Part shown: positions 22,791-35,400 of the stretch, in pieces
Layout of the letters: each line of letters starts with the position of its first letter
Numbering within the stretch: position 1 is the stretch's first letter
Assembly (NCBI RefSeq): GCF_964019385.1
Contig: NC_088650.1
Location: 30,141,161 to 30,205,160, forward strand
DNA length: 64,000 nt
From: Sycon ciliatum
Taxonomy: Eukaryota; Porifera; Calcarea; Leucosolenida; Sycettidae
Reading direction: 5' to 3'
Notes under the pieces: model-generated
What the model was told of the DNA's origin: nothing
Database searches by the model: none
What the model saw: only the letters and a program-made list of their open reading frames with translations
Translations under genes and position numbers: made by a program

Positions 22791-25700
22791 CAGTTAAAGA
22801 GAGAATTACTGGATGCCATTTCCAACTCAAACAGAAGATAGAGCCACTTGATAGTCGAATACATGAACATGTTATTTGGACAGGCTTTGCAAGTTTCTCA
22901 TCAGTTACCCCTAAGCATTTATCTCAACCTTCGTAGCAGTCCCGTATTGCACATTGTTGATACAAAGATGACTGCATTGGCTGCATTGGGTCAACAGCTT
23001 ACCATGAGTGCTCCGGACAAGCCAGTGCCGAGGATCTTGGGTGAGAGGTCGACAAGCTCCACGGACCGCGCCCACACGACCACATCGCAGTTGCTCCACG
23101 TCAGCAGCGGCTTCTGCTCTCTCTGTGCACCGGGGTAGAGTCGGACAGTTACACGAACATGATGGGTGAGCAGGAGCATATAGTAATTAAACTGGAAATT
23201 TTACACTGTCCACCGAAACCCACCAGCATGGTGTTTTAAGTGTAACAATAGCTGTTCTCCGTGAGGAAATGTAAGATTGTAGTTACTGACCAGTCTAGCT
23301 AGCCGATGAGGTTCTAGCGATAAGTGTTAAGCAAACTAGGCTAGGACCAGGACACCACACACGCGCGTGCACACACACCACACACACGCATGCGCACACA
23401 CGCAGAATTTCTACTCACAAGAGCCTCGGCGCAGCGCAGGTAGTGCCGTCTCTGCCTCTCCTTGGCAGCCTCCTGCTTCCTTCGCTCTTCCTCGTCCTTC
23501 TTCTTGGCCTCCTCTGCTGCACGTGCATCCTCTTCGGCCTTAACCTCTGCCTCGGTTTTCTCAGCCGGCGCGGCGGCTTCTTCTTGTGGCTAGACAAAAT
23601 AAAAAAGCAGAAGACATTGGTTAAGTACATCTGCAACAGATGTCACAAGATCATCACGCTATGACCCTGTTGATCATGCTGCCATGCTAGTCGGTCCAGG
23701 CTAGAGATCACCCAAAGTGCACGCATACATTTTCATTTAGCTCTGTAGCGTCTCTCTGACATCACTACCTACATTATACGTAACGTGTAGCATCACACAT
23801 GACCTTCCAGGGTTTTTTTCTTCTCTACAAAATCCACATATCTCCAGACACTGGGGTGAATAATGGAGTGTGGTGGTGTGGCAGGTACCACGCACGGCAT
23901 GTTTGTGCACACGTACGCCATACTTTCACCTGACTATCATGTGCATAGTAGTACCTGCCTCACCTTTTTGTGCTTCCACACTGACTTACCTTGATGATGT
24001 AGCGTTTGACTTAGTCTTAAGTACTTGTTCCAATACACACTACAACAGCCGTTGATGTTAGGCATTTCTCGCATACATCTCTAATGTAGAAAGGTGATAT
24101 TCGCTCACCTCTCCTAAAGTTTTGTTTGCATGCTAACACTCCTGCCAAACACCACACGCTGTGAGTGACTTCCGTGTTGTTGCCTGCAGTGTGATCTGCC
24201 ACACACACTAAATTGGTGACCCCGAACGTACATCTAACTTCGCCACAGCACTCGAACGCTCGTAAGTATGTCTTCCTCTGATGGGTAACGCCGAAGGTTC
24301 CGGAGTACAAGTCAGTTCCAGCGACGCCCCCTGTCTACCCTGCCGACGTTCCCGCCGCAGCGGACAATCGTGCCGGTGCTGTCCACCTCAAGCTCCCCCC
24401 AACACTGGGCTGCAGATCCCCAGATTTGGTTCGCTCAGGTGGAGGCGTTCGCGACGCGCCACATCACGTCGCAGCGGACGATGTTTCAGGTGGTACCGCA
24501 CAGCCTCGAGCCGCAGTATGCCGGAGAGGTCTGGGAGTTGCTCCTCTCCCCGCCAGCTGAGACACCCTACACGGTGCTGAAAGCGATGCTCGTCCAACGG
24601 ACACAAAAAAAGCGAACAAGCCCGTTTGCGCGAGCTCTTGGGCACCATCGAACTGGGCAAACAGCCGCCCAGCAAGATGCTCCGACGCATGCAGCAGCTT
24701 CTAGGTGAGCGGCAACTGGACGCAACACTCCTCTGGGAGCTCTTTGTGCAGCGCTTGCCCGCTCCCGTCCGGCTCGTGCTCTCTTCAACGCCCGCATCGC
24801 TAGATCTCAGTGGGCTCGCCACGATCGCTGATAAGGTTGTGGAATCTACGGCCCCCACCGTGTCCGCAGTTGTTACTTTTAGTGCTAGTACAACTGCATG
24901 TGCCTCTGCCAGGCCAGCGTGCAGTGACGATCTTTCTGAGTTGAGGATTCAGGTGTCCCCAACTCGCGGCTACAGTGCAGGCTCTCACCGCTTCACCACA
25001 TCACCCCGCACAGAGACGGTCACGCGAGCGCAGCAGGGATAGGGCCTCCTCACCTCGCCATCATGAGTCCAGCCAGTCACGCTCCCCATCCCATGACCGA
25101 GATGCAGAAGGGCGGTTACGGCTCCGCTGCCCGCCCCTGCCGTGTGCCATGCTCCTACAGCTCGGGAAACGCCCCAGCCAGTCAATAGGTACAACCTCTG
25201 TTACTGGCTGCTCTGCCACTGGTCGGCTGTTTCACGTCCAAGACAAGCGCTCCGGCCTGTCTTTCCTGGTGGACACAGGCGCCGCCGTCAGCCTCCTCCC
25301 GCCATCTGCTGCACGCTCCTTGTGTCTGTCCTCGTCCCCTGCTGTTTCTATCTCTGCTCATGTTCTCCAAGCTGCCGGCAACAGCGTCATCACTACACAT
25401 GGTCAACGGTCATTGGAGCTCAACCTCGGCCTGCGTCGCACATTCCGCTGGGTTTTCGTGGTCGCTGATGTCCACTGCCCCATCCTGGGTGCCGAGTTAC
25501 TGGCCCGCGTCGGTCTCTCGATATGCTCAGCTCCTGTAGCGGCCTGACTCCTAACTATTACGTGACTTCATACATAAGCATGCGGAAGGAAAATACATCT
25601 TTCTCTTTGGCCTCAACTTCTTTGTTGTCCGGTTGGCCATTGTAACCGTCGTCTAGGCTAGGGAAGGGCCCGGTGTTTAACCCTAACAGAATAGCATGTA

Positions 25701-27673
25701 CCGTGTATGGTACTGTGTTCTGTGATAATGTAACAGCACCAAAAAAAAGAACAAGGCTTGAATTTTAAAGAAGAAAAAAGCACACCACTACCCATAGGCG
25801 CCCAGTGCTACTATTTTTTAGCATGTTTCGAGGCCCAAGTCACCATGGCAACTAGTCTAGCAGTTAGTATAGTTGTAGTGAGGGAAATCTGGACCAATGT
25901 GTTTACTTTCAGAGCCACAAACGGATTTTTCTAATGCCATGTTGTATGTGTACGTGTCCTAGAGAATAACTCGTGATGTCAAAAGTCGCGTGGCGTTCGC
26001 CAGTGTTCAACACTCCGGACTTCCATTCAGGATGGTACAGTGCTTCTAATGTGCGCACGCTCAAGCTTACCTTGTCTTCGCCACCCTCAGCTGCTGCGCC
26101 TGCTTCTGCCTTGTCTCCCTCGGTCTTCTCACCTGTAGAAGGCAGCAAAATAGCAATGCTCATTTCCCTTCACTGCACTGGTGCTATCGATGGGAAGCAT
26201 GGCAGTAACTTATGCAGTTAGGTAGTGCGGTATTGAATTACAATAACGTCCACACTCCATGGTACCAACGGTTATGTCAGACGCCCAGTATGAATGGATC
26301 GTTACGGTTACCGGCAAAAGTGGACAGCATAGCGACAGTGGATGGCTTTCTTCCAGAGTTTGACTGAGGTTGTGTGTTACCTCCAGGTCAGCTACAGTGG
26401 CACTGCAGAATTACCTTCATCAGCTGGCTTGTCCTCACTGGCGGCTGCGGCCTCCGCTGGTGCAGCCTCGGCACTTTCTGCAGCTGCAGCCTCTGCTGGT
26501 GCTGCTTCTGCCTCTTCGGCTGCGGCTTCGGCTGCCGGCTCCTCGGGCTCTGGCTCTTGCTCTGGCTCGACGTACACCTTCATGTAGTCCTTGGTGTAAT
26601 TATTTTGTCTGTAGACATGCACACCCACGCAAAAACACGCACAAGCACGCACACACACAGATACACACACAACAGACACACACAGACACACACACACACA
26701 CACACACACGAAAAACATGAACACACATTCTGTCAGCACATCACAGGGAGCTGCATGGTTACATTGCGTACAAACTGAAACGAGGCAAAAATAGATTACG
26801 TCCAAGCAGGGTTTCAACACAGCACCCACCTAAGAAGTTGAGTCGCTCGCTTGATTGCTGACTGTACAAACGGTGTGAGGATCTTCATGGCGGTCAAGTC
26901 ATCGGGGGTCAGGAAGGTGAGCACTCGGCCGTCTACGCTGTCGGCTACGAACGCTTCGATGACGTACTGCGGCATTCCGTTGTACTGGAGAAGTTCTGTG
27001 AGTGTCAAGAAACATCAGAACGTGCATCAAGTTAGGTTGATGGGATATCCAGACAAGATAAGGAATATGATGCACTTGTTATTGTGCAAGTCCCCCACTT
27101 GACACTATAGACACTGGCTGTCTCTTCCATGGCTATAATGACTATCCATGGCCATAATGACTATCCATGGCTATAATGACTATCCATGCATATGATGACT
27201 ATCCATGCATATGATGACTATCCATGGCTATGATGACTATCCATGGCTATAATGCTGCATGTGTCAGCAAGAGTACATAACCCCCCAGAGTGTGCAACGC
27301 CTGATCCAGCTCTGTGTAGGGTCTTGGTCGAGCGGAATCGGATCTTTGCGTCATAATACCGTACACATCTGAGGGGAACCCGGGGAGTCGCGGGTACTCT
27401 TGGATCAAAAACAATGGTGCCCTGCCTCGAGACCGGCCTTGCGCTGGTGTGAAGTGTACGCATGACATCAGAAGATCCGATTCCGCTCGACCAAGACCCT
27501 ACACAGAGCTGGATCAGGCGTTGCACACTCTGGGGGGTTATGTACTCTTGGTGTCAGTAGTTGCCCCACCGCTTAGGTTACTGGTTAGCAGCTAGCGCGC
27601 TGCACTGACCTGCTACGGCCTTGATGTCCCAGTCAAACAGCACACTGGGCATATCCTCGCCAGATGCGATGGC

Positions 27674-27742
<69 letters not shown>

Positions 27743-29449
27743 GAACACGCACGCACGCGTACACACACACACACAAACAAACACACATAAGGAAAAGGCA
27801 ATCATCAGGGCTCCGGCGTAACAAACAGACCGAGCTGGCTAGATGTGTACGTAACAGTCAGATGACACGGTACCGGGGGGGGGGGGGGGGGGGTAACCAT
27901 TGCCAAAATTCAGACTACCCCAAGCTAGCTGACGTGCTAAACCCCAATCTTTTTTCCACATGCTCGGCTTCAGTAGGACACTGGCAGAAATCATGCACAG
28001 CCGGAGAGACAAGAGCAGCTCACGTGATGCTAGTCTAGCTGTGCACAGTTATGCAGACTGTCAGACGGTAACAATACTATTCAGCTGCTTCAGACTAGCA
28101 AATGTTCCAATGTTAACGAAGCAAGGAGGACACAGCCAGACCGGCACACGTACATTCAAAGTTAGTCTAAGTTTCTTGCGGTGCATTTGGTTCTTGATTC
28201 CATGATCCTGGAAGAAGAAACACAACAGACACGAAATCAGTTAACGGTTTCGCCTTTGTAAGTTTAGGATCAATAACGTGTACATTTGCAGATGCGCGCA
28301 CAGACACATTCACATACACCCCACACCACCCACACTCTCTCGCACTGTCACAATCGGGCACCAATTTCAAGTAGAAGAAGAGGAAGGTGTTATAGTTGCA
28401 GTTGTTTGGTGTCACACCTTGCGAAAGTGTGACAAGTGTTTCCTGATGTGTTCAATGCAGTGATGCAAAAGAATATTCGCATATTCGGAATATTCTAGAA
28501 TACCGACACTAAAAAGAATATTCGAAGACAGGCAGATTATTCCAATATTCTATTACTCGAGGATTCATGCTGCATTGCTGTATTACGCAGCTCCGACCAT
28601 CATCTCCTCTGTAGTGTTGACTGTTGAGGATGACAGGGAAGAAATGATGTTCTGAGAACTGTGAAGCTTGTTCTTTGGTCAAATTTGCTTTTTCACCAGT
28701 GGATATTTACAATCCACGTGAACATGAGATCCCCCCCCCGGCCTGCTCAGCACGTTTCCTGCCAGCCAGTGCAGGCACGTGACCGGAGTTTGGCAAATCG
28801 TCTATGGGACGAGGCTGTGCAGTTTTGTTAATCTGTTCCTCTGTTCTCCAGAGCAAGAACAGATTGTTTAGCCTCGTTCCATTGCTAACTTGTGCATCAA
28901 ACTATCAATTTAGTCTTGTGCAGGACCACGTGTGACAGTAGTTTTGCAACCCAAGGTTACGGCATTACCTTTTCAAATTGAGCATTGGTAGTCGCTAGCA
29001 TTTGTTCGCCGGTCAGTTGGCACGTCTCGGTGTATGATTCTAATTGAAGGTCGATGAGCCATTCTCGTACTTGCTCCACGGTCCAGTTCTGCGCGTGGAG
29101 AAATGTGAACACACACACACACACACACGCACATGTGGACATGCACGCATACAAATTATATACCGGTAAACAAATGCATGCCCACATCCAACAGACATAC
29201 ATGTGCAGAACATCACAAAAAAACGCGTAAATAGATTTCAGGATTAGCAATCTTGCACTTGAAGGTTCCATAGCAGAGCACAGAAGCAGCCAAACTAAAG
29301 ACGACGCCAGCAATACTGCAGGGTGGCAACTAAAGACGACGCCAGCAATACTGCGGGGCGGCTGGGACTCACCTTGAATACGGCATCTCTCTTTGCTGGC
29401 TCGGCGCCCTCTGCTGCTGCTTCGCCTTCTGCTCCTTCTCTACACCGCA

Positions 29450-29490
<41 letters not shown>

Positions 29491-32400
29491 ACACACACAC
29501 ACACAAACACGGACACACACGGACACGCATTACTACATTTTCTACATTCCGAATCACATATACTTATGCATACGAGTATAGAATCCCAGCAGAAAAGGTT
29601 AGCCATAGTTTTGTAGTCTCTGTGGATAGATTCAGTAAGACAGCCAGTGGCCATATGTACATGTACGTTGTGGGCAGGGGAGCTGGTAGTGTAGAGCCAC
29701 TAGACAGTTCCACAGTGTATACACATACAGCTTGGCAGGTATGCAGACACCGATACAGGTGCTCACTAACTCCACCAACTCCTGTGCACGGTTTGGCAGA
29801 ATGCTTCACGGCCCAGAGTCCCAGTACGGATATTTCAAGTTTCCAACAGGACTTACTCCGGTGCTGGTGCCTCCTCCTTCTCAAAGCTCTTGGCCACCGT
29901 CCACTCTACTTGTTGACGCTCGGGAATCACAAACGGCGTGGCAACTGCATCGGCCTCTGGTTGTTCCGTGGGTGTCTCTTCATAGCCTTTGGGTTGACGG
30001 AAGCGACCGAACGCCTTGCCTAGCTTGTCCTTGATGCCGCCGCTTTTCCGCTTCTTGTCCGGTGATTGCTCCTCGCCTCCGGATGGTGCTGCCGCAGCTG
30101 CAGGCTGCTCCTAGGGACAAAACGAGGCGAATGCACATCACAGATTACTGTATTTTACGGGTAGAAACCGCAGAAACGAAAACGAGTAATTTCTCTTCAA
30201 CTCCCCCCTAGAGAAACAAACACACACAAATGGTACATGCATAGTAGAGATTTTTTTCTTTTTTTCTGGACGTGCTCAGACATACAAACTATACATCGAC
30301 ATTTTTTTTCGAGAAACGAACATGCGCTCAACCCCCTCCCCCTAAATTACTAGTTTTTGTTTCTAAATAATTATAAACGGGGGAGCAACTTATACTCCAA
30401 TGCGACTTATACTCCAGTGCGGCTTATACTCCGGAAAATCTGGTAGGCAGTAGAACTAAGTAACTCACGCCTTCAGGAGATGAATCCGCCGCTGGAGCCG
30501 TTTCATCCTCGGGGGTTGCAGCTGTGGCCTCGGCCGGTGCTGCCGCAGCGTCTCCTGGAATACGAGGGAAACATAACAGAAACTGGCTTGTACAAGGTGA
30601 ATTCTCCTGGCCATAGGCCAGCTTGACCTCTGTTACCACTTGGCCAGCAATCCCAAAACTAACCTGATGCCAAGTCAACAAACTCTCCTTGAGTGGTGAA
30701 CAGTGTGGGGTGAATAAGGAGATAACTTAATGCTAGTCTGCTTCAAGGCAAGGGTTAGTCAGGAGTCAGGACTGCCATCTAAAAGGGGCTTTTAGTGACT
30801 GATTTCACCCGACATTATAACGTTTTGTTACAGCGTGAAAGCATGTATCTTCATGGTGAATAAATGTACTCGTACCAAGCCGCTGACCAATGAACGGCCG
30901 TCACACTGACTTACCGTCAGTCGTGGATGCCTTCTTCTTGCGAGTGAAGAATCCTCCTCTCTTCTTGGCCTTGGATGACTCGACTTCCTTCTCCTACACG
31001 ATGAACAAGGAAGCAGAAACGTTACAGAGTATCGGCCGAAGAGTTTTCATGTCACCGTGAACTTTTAGTACAGTGGCTCAGAATACCGGTGATACGAGTA
31101 ATGACATTATTGATACTTCGAGTGATGCCATTGACCCTGCACTACATGTACCGTAAAGCACCGCCAGAGCGCCCCACCTTGATTTTACAGCCAAGGGAAG
31201 GAAATCCTAAGGCAGAGTGCTACTAAGTTTGTACGGTGTGAGAACCTTAGTGTACTTAGGTGACACTTGGCATGTTTATACGTGGAGCTCGCATCCCCTC
31301 AAAGGTAAACTGGGTACGGATTGCCTGCACAACGTGAAATGTTTGTGAAAGGTTCGTGTCGTATGACCTACAGACAGGAAACCACCTTCTCAAGACGACC
31401 ACGAAAGGACGAGATAATGGGGCGCTCTGGCGGTACTTTACGGTGCTAGTATTGGTTTTGACTGTGTCTGATAAGCTAGCCACTGTTGCAAAATATGACC
31501 CAGACCTTTGTCTCCATGGTTGCTCTTGCTACTTACTACAGTACACATACAGTTATCAATACTAGTACTATGACAGAAATGGGGAAATCCCGCTTCTACT
31601 ACATACATGTACATGTAGTGTTAGGCAGGGTAGTGGTACACATGTTCCGCTGTTCCATGCATGGTGTCTAAGATACATGATACGCGCACAGTCTCATAAG
31701 TAAACGTCGGTGAATGAAAGCAACCACAGCCAACAAACTATAATTTAATGTGAACACACACGCACTCGCGCACACGCACTCGCGTGCGCGCGCACACACA
31801 CACACACACACACACAAGAGCATACGTGGACACTGCGGCATTGACGTACTGCTGGGTCACACTCATACACACCTCAACCATGCACGTCCACCCACACAAC
31901 CAATACATACTGGGTATGCAACTTGATAATAATGTTTGAGCACTCACAAGCTCCTCAACTCTCTTCTTCAGGCCTGCATTCTCTGATCGCAACCTAACCA
32001 GTTCATCTGCTGGGTCCTCCTCTGTAAAGCACAAGATAAAACGAACATGGGACATTATATTTCAGATGTTCATGAACGACCAACTGTAGCTAACTGTTTC
32101 CATCCAAAGGAAGTAGTTATTTTACAAGACCTACAGGAGGCAATGTATTGAACAATTGAGTCCAACATCAGTTTGCTTTGGGTTCAAGCCAATGAATTAC
32201 GATTTGTATATTGGAGGCACTGGGTACCTGTGAGAGTCAGCGGCGGATCCAGCGATCTCTACAGAGGGGTTCCAGTATAGTCAAAACTGAATAGCTGATA
32301 CATGCACACGGACACGCGTATGGTTGCCAGTAGTACATAATAATCATTTACGAAATTTAGCCCCGGAACCCCTCCTGGATCTGCCCCTGAGAGTGAGGCA

Positions 32401-35400
32401 CTAGGGGCCCAGCTACCTCTAGTACCTGACACAGTCAGCTTCTGTCAATGTCATCACTGTTCTATCACCTATTACGCACTCCAGTGACTTTCCACAGTGC
32501 AAGCCATGTACCTCTACCATGCTACTCATTGCTACATATTGTTACACAATGAGCCAGCCTGATGGCTGCTCAGTCTCTGACCAGGGAGATTAGTAAAGGC
32601 TGCAGGAGATTGTGCCACAATGAAACCCCATTGTTGGCCTGTGGGGGACTGCTGGGTGACTGCTCCAGGAGGCAGTACCTGCTCGCCCCCAAACAAAATG
32701 TCTCAATACTAACGCCTTGCCCACATGATCACTCAATTGGTGCTAGTACTAATACAAAGGGACCATCTGTACACTTTGCACACACACTGCCACATGTTCA
32801 TACACTGACTTCCTAAAGTTATGATGCATGCAAATAATCAATATTCGATTTGTTGCACAATTCTACACACTGGACAATGTCATGTATTTCCCAATGAATT
32901 ACATAATACTCAGCAGTATTCTGATTGGGAGCGTGTTCAGTCTGTCAGTCTGCGTACTAATCAGCAGCATTGCTATTGGTAGTATTGTGCTCCCATTCAC
33001 AACTGACATTTCCACTGACACAGACACAGGTGTGCTGTCACGTTCTGCCACGGCCACACAACACCAACGCGCCAGTCGACTAGTCCTGAATCGCAGGCGG
33101 CGTATGATTGTAGATCTACTACTGACCGTACTACTGTACTGATGATGTAGCGCTGAATATCGGACGCGTACAGTCTGTGCAAAAGGCTGCTCCGTAACAT
33201 AATAAAATATTCGGGATGTGTATGTGTGACACCCCCGGAACTCGCGGCCTCGATGTCGACGATGAGCCCAGTTTGGAGTGGATATCAAATCCCGCGCCTA
33301 TCACTGAAATCGGGGGAACTGTCCGTCCAGCTTGTCAACATGACTCGTGCAATACGTCGACATTTTTGAAAGAAAAGCTATCGTCCGCAGCCGGAGTTCG
33401 CCATCAAAATGTTCATCGAGAATAAAGAGGAACGACATCGCAGTCAGTGCATGCATGCAGTGGATCCGCTATTTCGAAACACACGTATTCCTCATGACAG
33501 TGTGTAAGGTCTACTGACTCTGTTGCTCGTTCAGAAGTAGCCGACATCGCACCTAGGTCCTAAACCATCAGCTAGAGTACGGTGCGAATGGGTGTCACAC
33601 CCGCACTCTACTGCAGGGTAGGGTAAGGCAAGCAAGTCGTTCCACAGAAAGTCTAAAACAAACCAATACTTGAATCTAGCTCGAATCTGGGAGCGCGATC
33701 ACAAAGCCTGTCTACCTTCTCGCCACGAATCACAACTACTCCTAGCCACTGGAACGCCGCCCAAAGACCGAAAGAGTCGGTTTGCTAGTACATTTACATT
33801 ATCTACGAAATAAAAGCATGATTCTTTAGATGTTTGTTTTCGTATTGAATGGAGTTTATGGAGTTGCGAGCCAGCAAAGACAAAGTGTACAGTAGCTAGC
33901 ATGAGTCTTCCAAACGTTTGACAAGCGGGCGACAACTGACATGATTCTCGCGTGGTACTAGATCTTCGGACAAGGCACTACGCTGTTTGAAGCCTGAAGT
34001 GAAGGTCGCCACCAACCTCGTCATGACCTAGCCTGGGCAACGGGAGCGGAGTGAGGATTCGAGCTAGCTCGGGAGAGTTTGCCCTGCACTGCGTGCCTTC
34101 TAAACACCATCGAATCTGCGCTGCCCTAGCTCGGCTGGTAATGTCTGCTTATATGTCGTATGAAACACAGACCCGTTTCGGGTTGATCCCGTCAAAACAA
34201 GTGGCGTCGCGGTCGAACTTTGATTGACAGAACGACAGAATTTAGAAAGACCTTTCCCACTACATGTACAGTACTACAATGTAGCAGTCGCCAGTGAGTG
34301 AGTTGAGAGTACTGAACAAAGACTGCACACGAAGCGACGTTGTGCACAACCAGGATCAACTGCTGAACTAGGAGGCGATCTACGCATTCGTCAAGCAGCA
34401 TTCCACACCTTTCCCCTCCCTGTCGCTGTGTCGGTGGAGCATTCCTCTTCGCGAGGCTGGGGAGCGCCGACCTAGCCCCAATCTCACATCACAAGCGTCC
34501 GCTCCTTCCCGTCCAGCGTGCGCGCAACACTCCACAGGTCTTTCGAAAGATTACGAATGACCAAGATACTCGATAGTGACTCTCCTCGAAATGTCGATCT
34601 TCTCCACACACTCAGCTGAACGTTCACCAGCACATCAGCTGAGTACTAGTATGCACGTATCGCAGAACATTTTACCGAATGGTGGATTGTAGATCTACAA
34701 CTACAAGCGCTGCAATATCGTGATTCCATCTAGACAAGGGTGATGCGTCCAGCGAGCGGCGAAGGTACGCTGGTCGTCGCAACAACATCAACAACAAGCT
34801 GAACGGAGAACACGAGTACGCAGGACACAATACACATCCATCGAGAACCGCTACAACACGCCAAGCCCAAATCTTACGTACAATCAGGCATCATAGAAAA
34901 ATCTAACACGAACAAGTAATAGTTAGCTGTGATGCTGTGGCGGTCGTGGCCACCTTCCTTCCGCATAGCATGCGCGCAGCCAGCGGAGGTTTGAAGAACA
35001 ACTCTGACAACTCGACTTGCTCAAGCAATTGGCGAGATTGGCGAGACACGCTTATCCCTCTGCAGCGTCTCAAACTCTGTACCGTGAAAGGAAGCGTCAC
35101 CATATTTCCCCATACTCAAGTCAAAAACAATCTCCCAAACTAAACGAACATTGTTACTTGCGCAGCGCATTTCCCACACGTACTCCGCCGCGGTCAGCCA
35201 CGAACACATCAATCACTTTCCCTTACCCTGGACCATAACGGGCGATGATTTGGCCATTTCGCCTTCTCGTTTCGTTCTCCTGTTCGGCGGAGAAGCAGCT
35301 TCAGCTCACTCAGTTTAATTAATTCCCCGTTCGTCGCCCAGACGCATGCACACTGTCGTGAGAACAAGCGCCGTGCGCGTGGAGGGAAACAGTCGCAGAA

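Larger units (their letters stand above)
22491..29088 (-). other. Liprin homology region: SAM1, SAM2, insert, SAM3
   Basis: SAM1 is encoded by 28969-29088 and 28154-28207 (starts NWTVEQVREWL, ends HGIKNQMHRKKLRL). SAM2 is encoded by 27610-27673 and 26830-26995 (WDIKAVAELL, GMPQY, DGRVLTFLTPDDL, IKRATQLLR). A linker of about 145 residues follows from three exons (26415-26608, 26071-26132, 23419-23589). It is first Ala/Glu/Pro-rich, then a charged coiled coil (KKKDEEERRKQEAAKERQRR). SAM3 is encoded by 23003-23122 and 22491-22676 (TWSNCDVVVWARS, LSGALMVLD, LGIPAKSAQKADII). The exon 22202-22279 adds the basic RKRSLSFSGAIRRRN segment that follows SAM3 in liprin-beta. In typical liprins the SAM2-SAM3 linker is much shorter. 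Confidence 0.85.

Noticed and set aside
22893-22905. CTGATGA directly followed by GAAAC on the minus strand
   Set aside because: There is no stem II between the two core parts, so it cannot be a normal hammerhead.
24388-24858. A 156-codon minus-strand open frame
   Set aside because: It is the antisense shadow of the decayed gypsy gag.
27664-28038. His/Thr repeat open frames over CA tracts (also near 6778, 19908, 26370 and 29323)
   Set aside because: They are translations of (CA)n repeats; flanking sequence is not protein-like.
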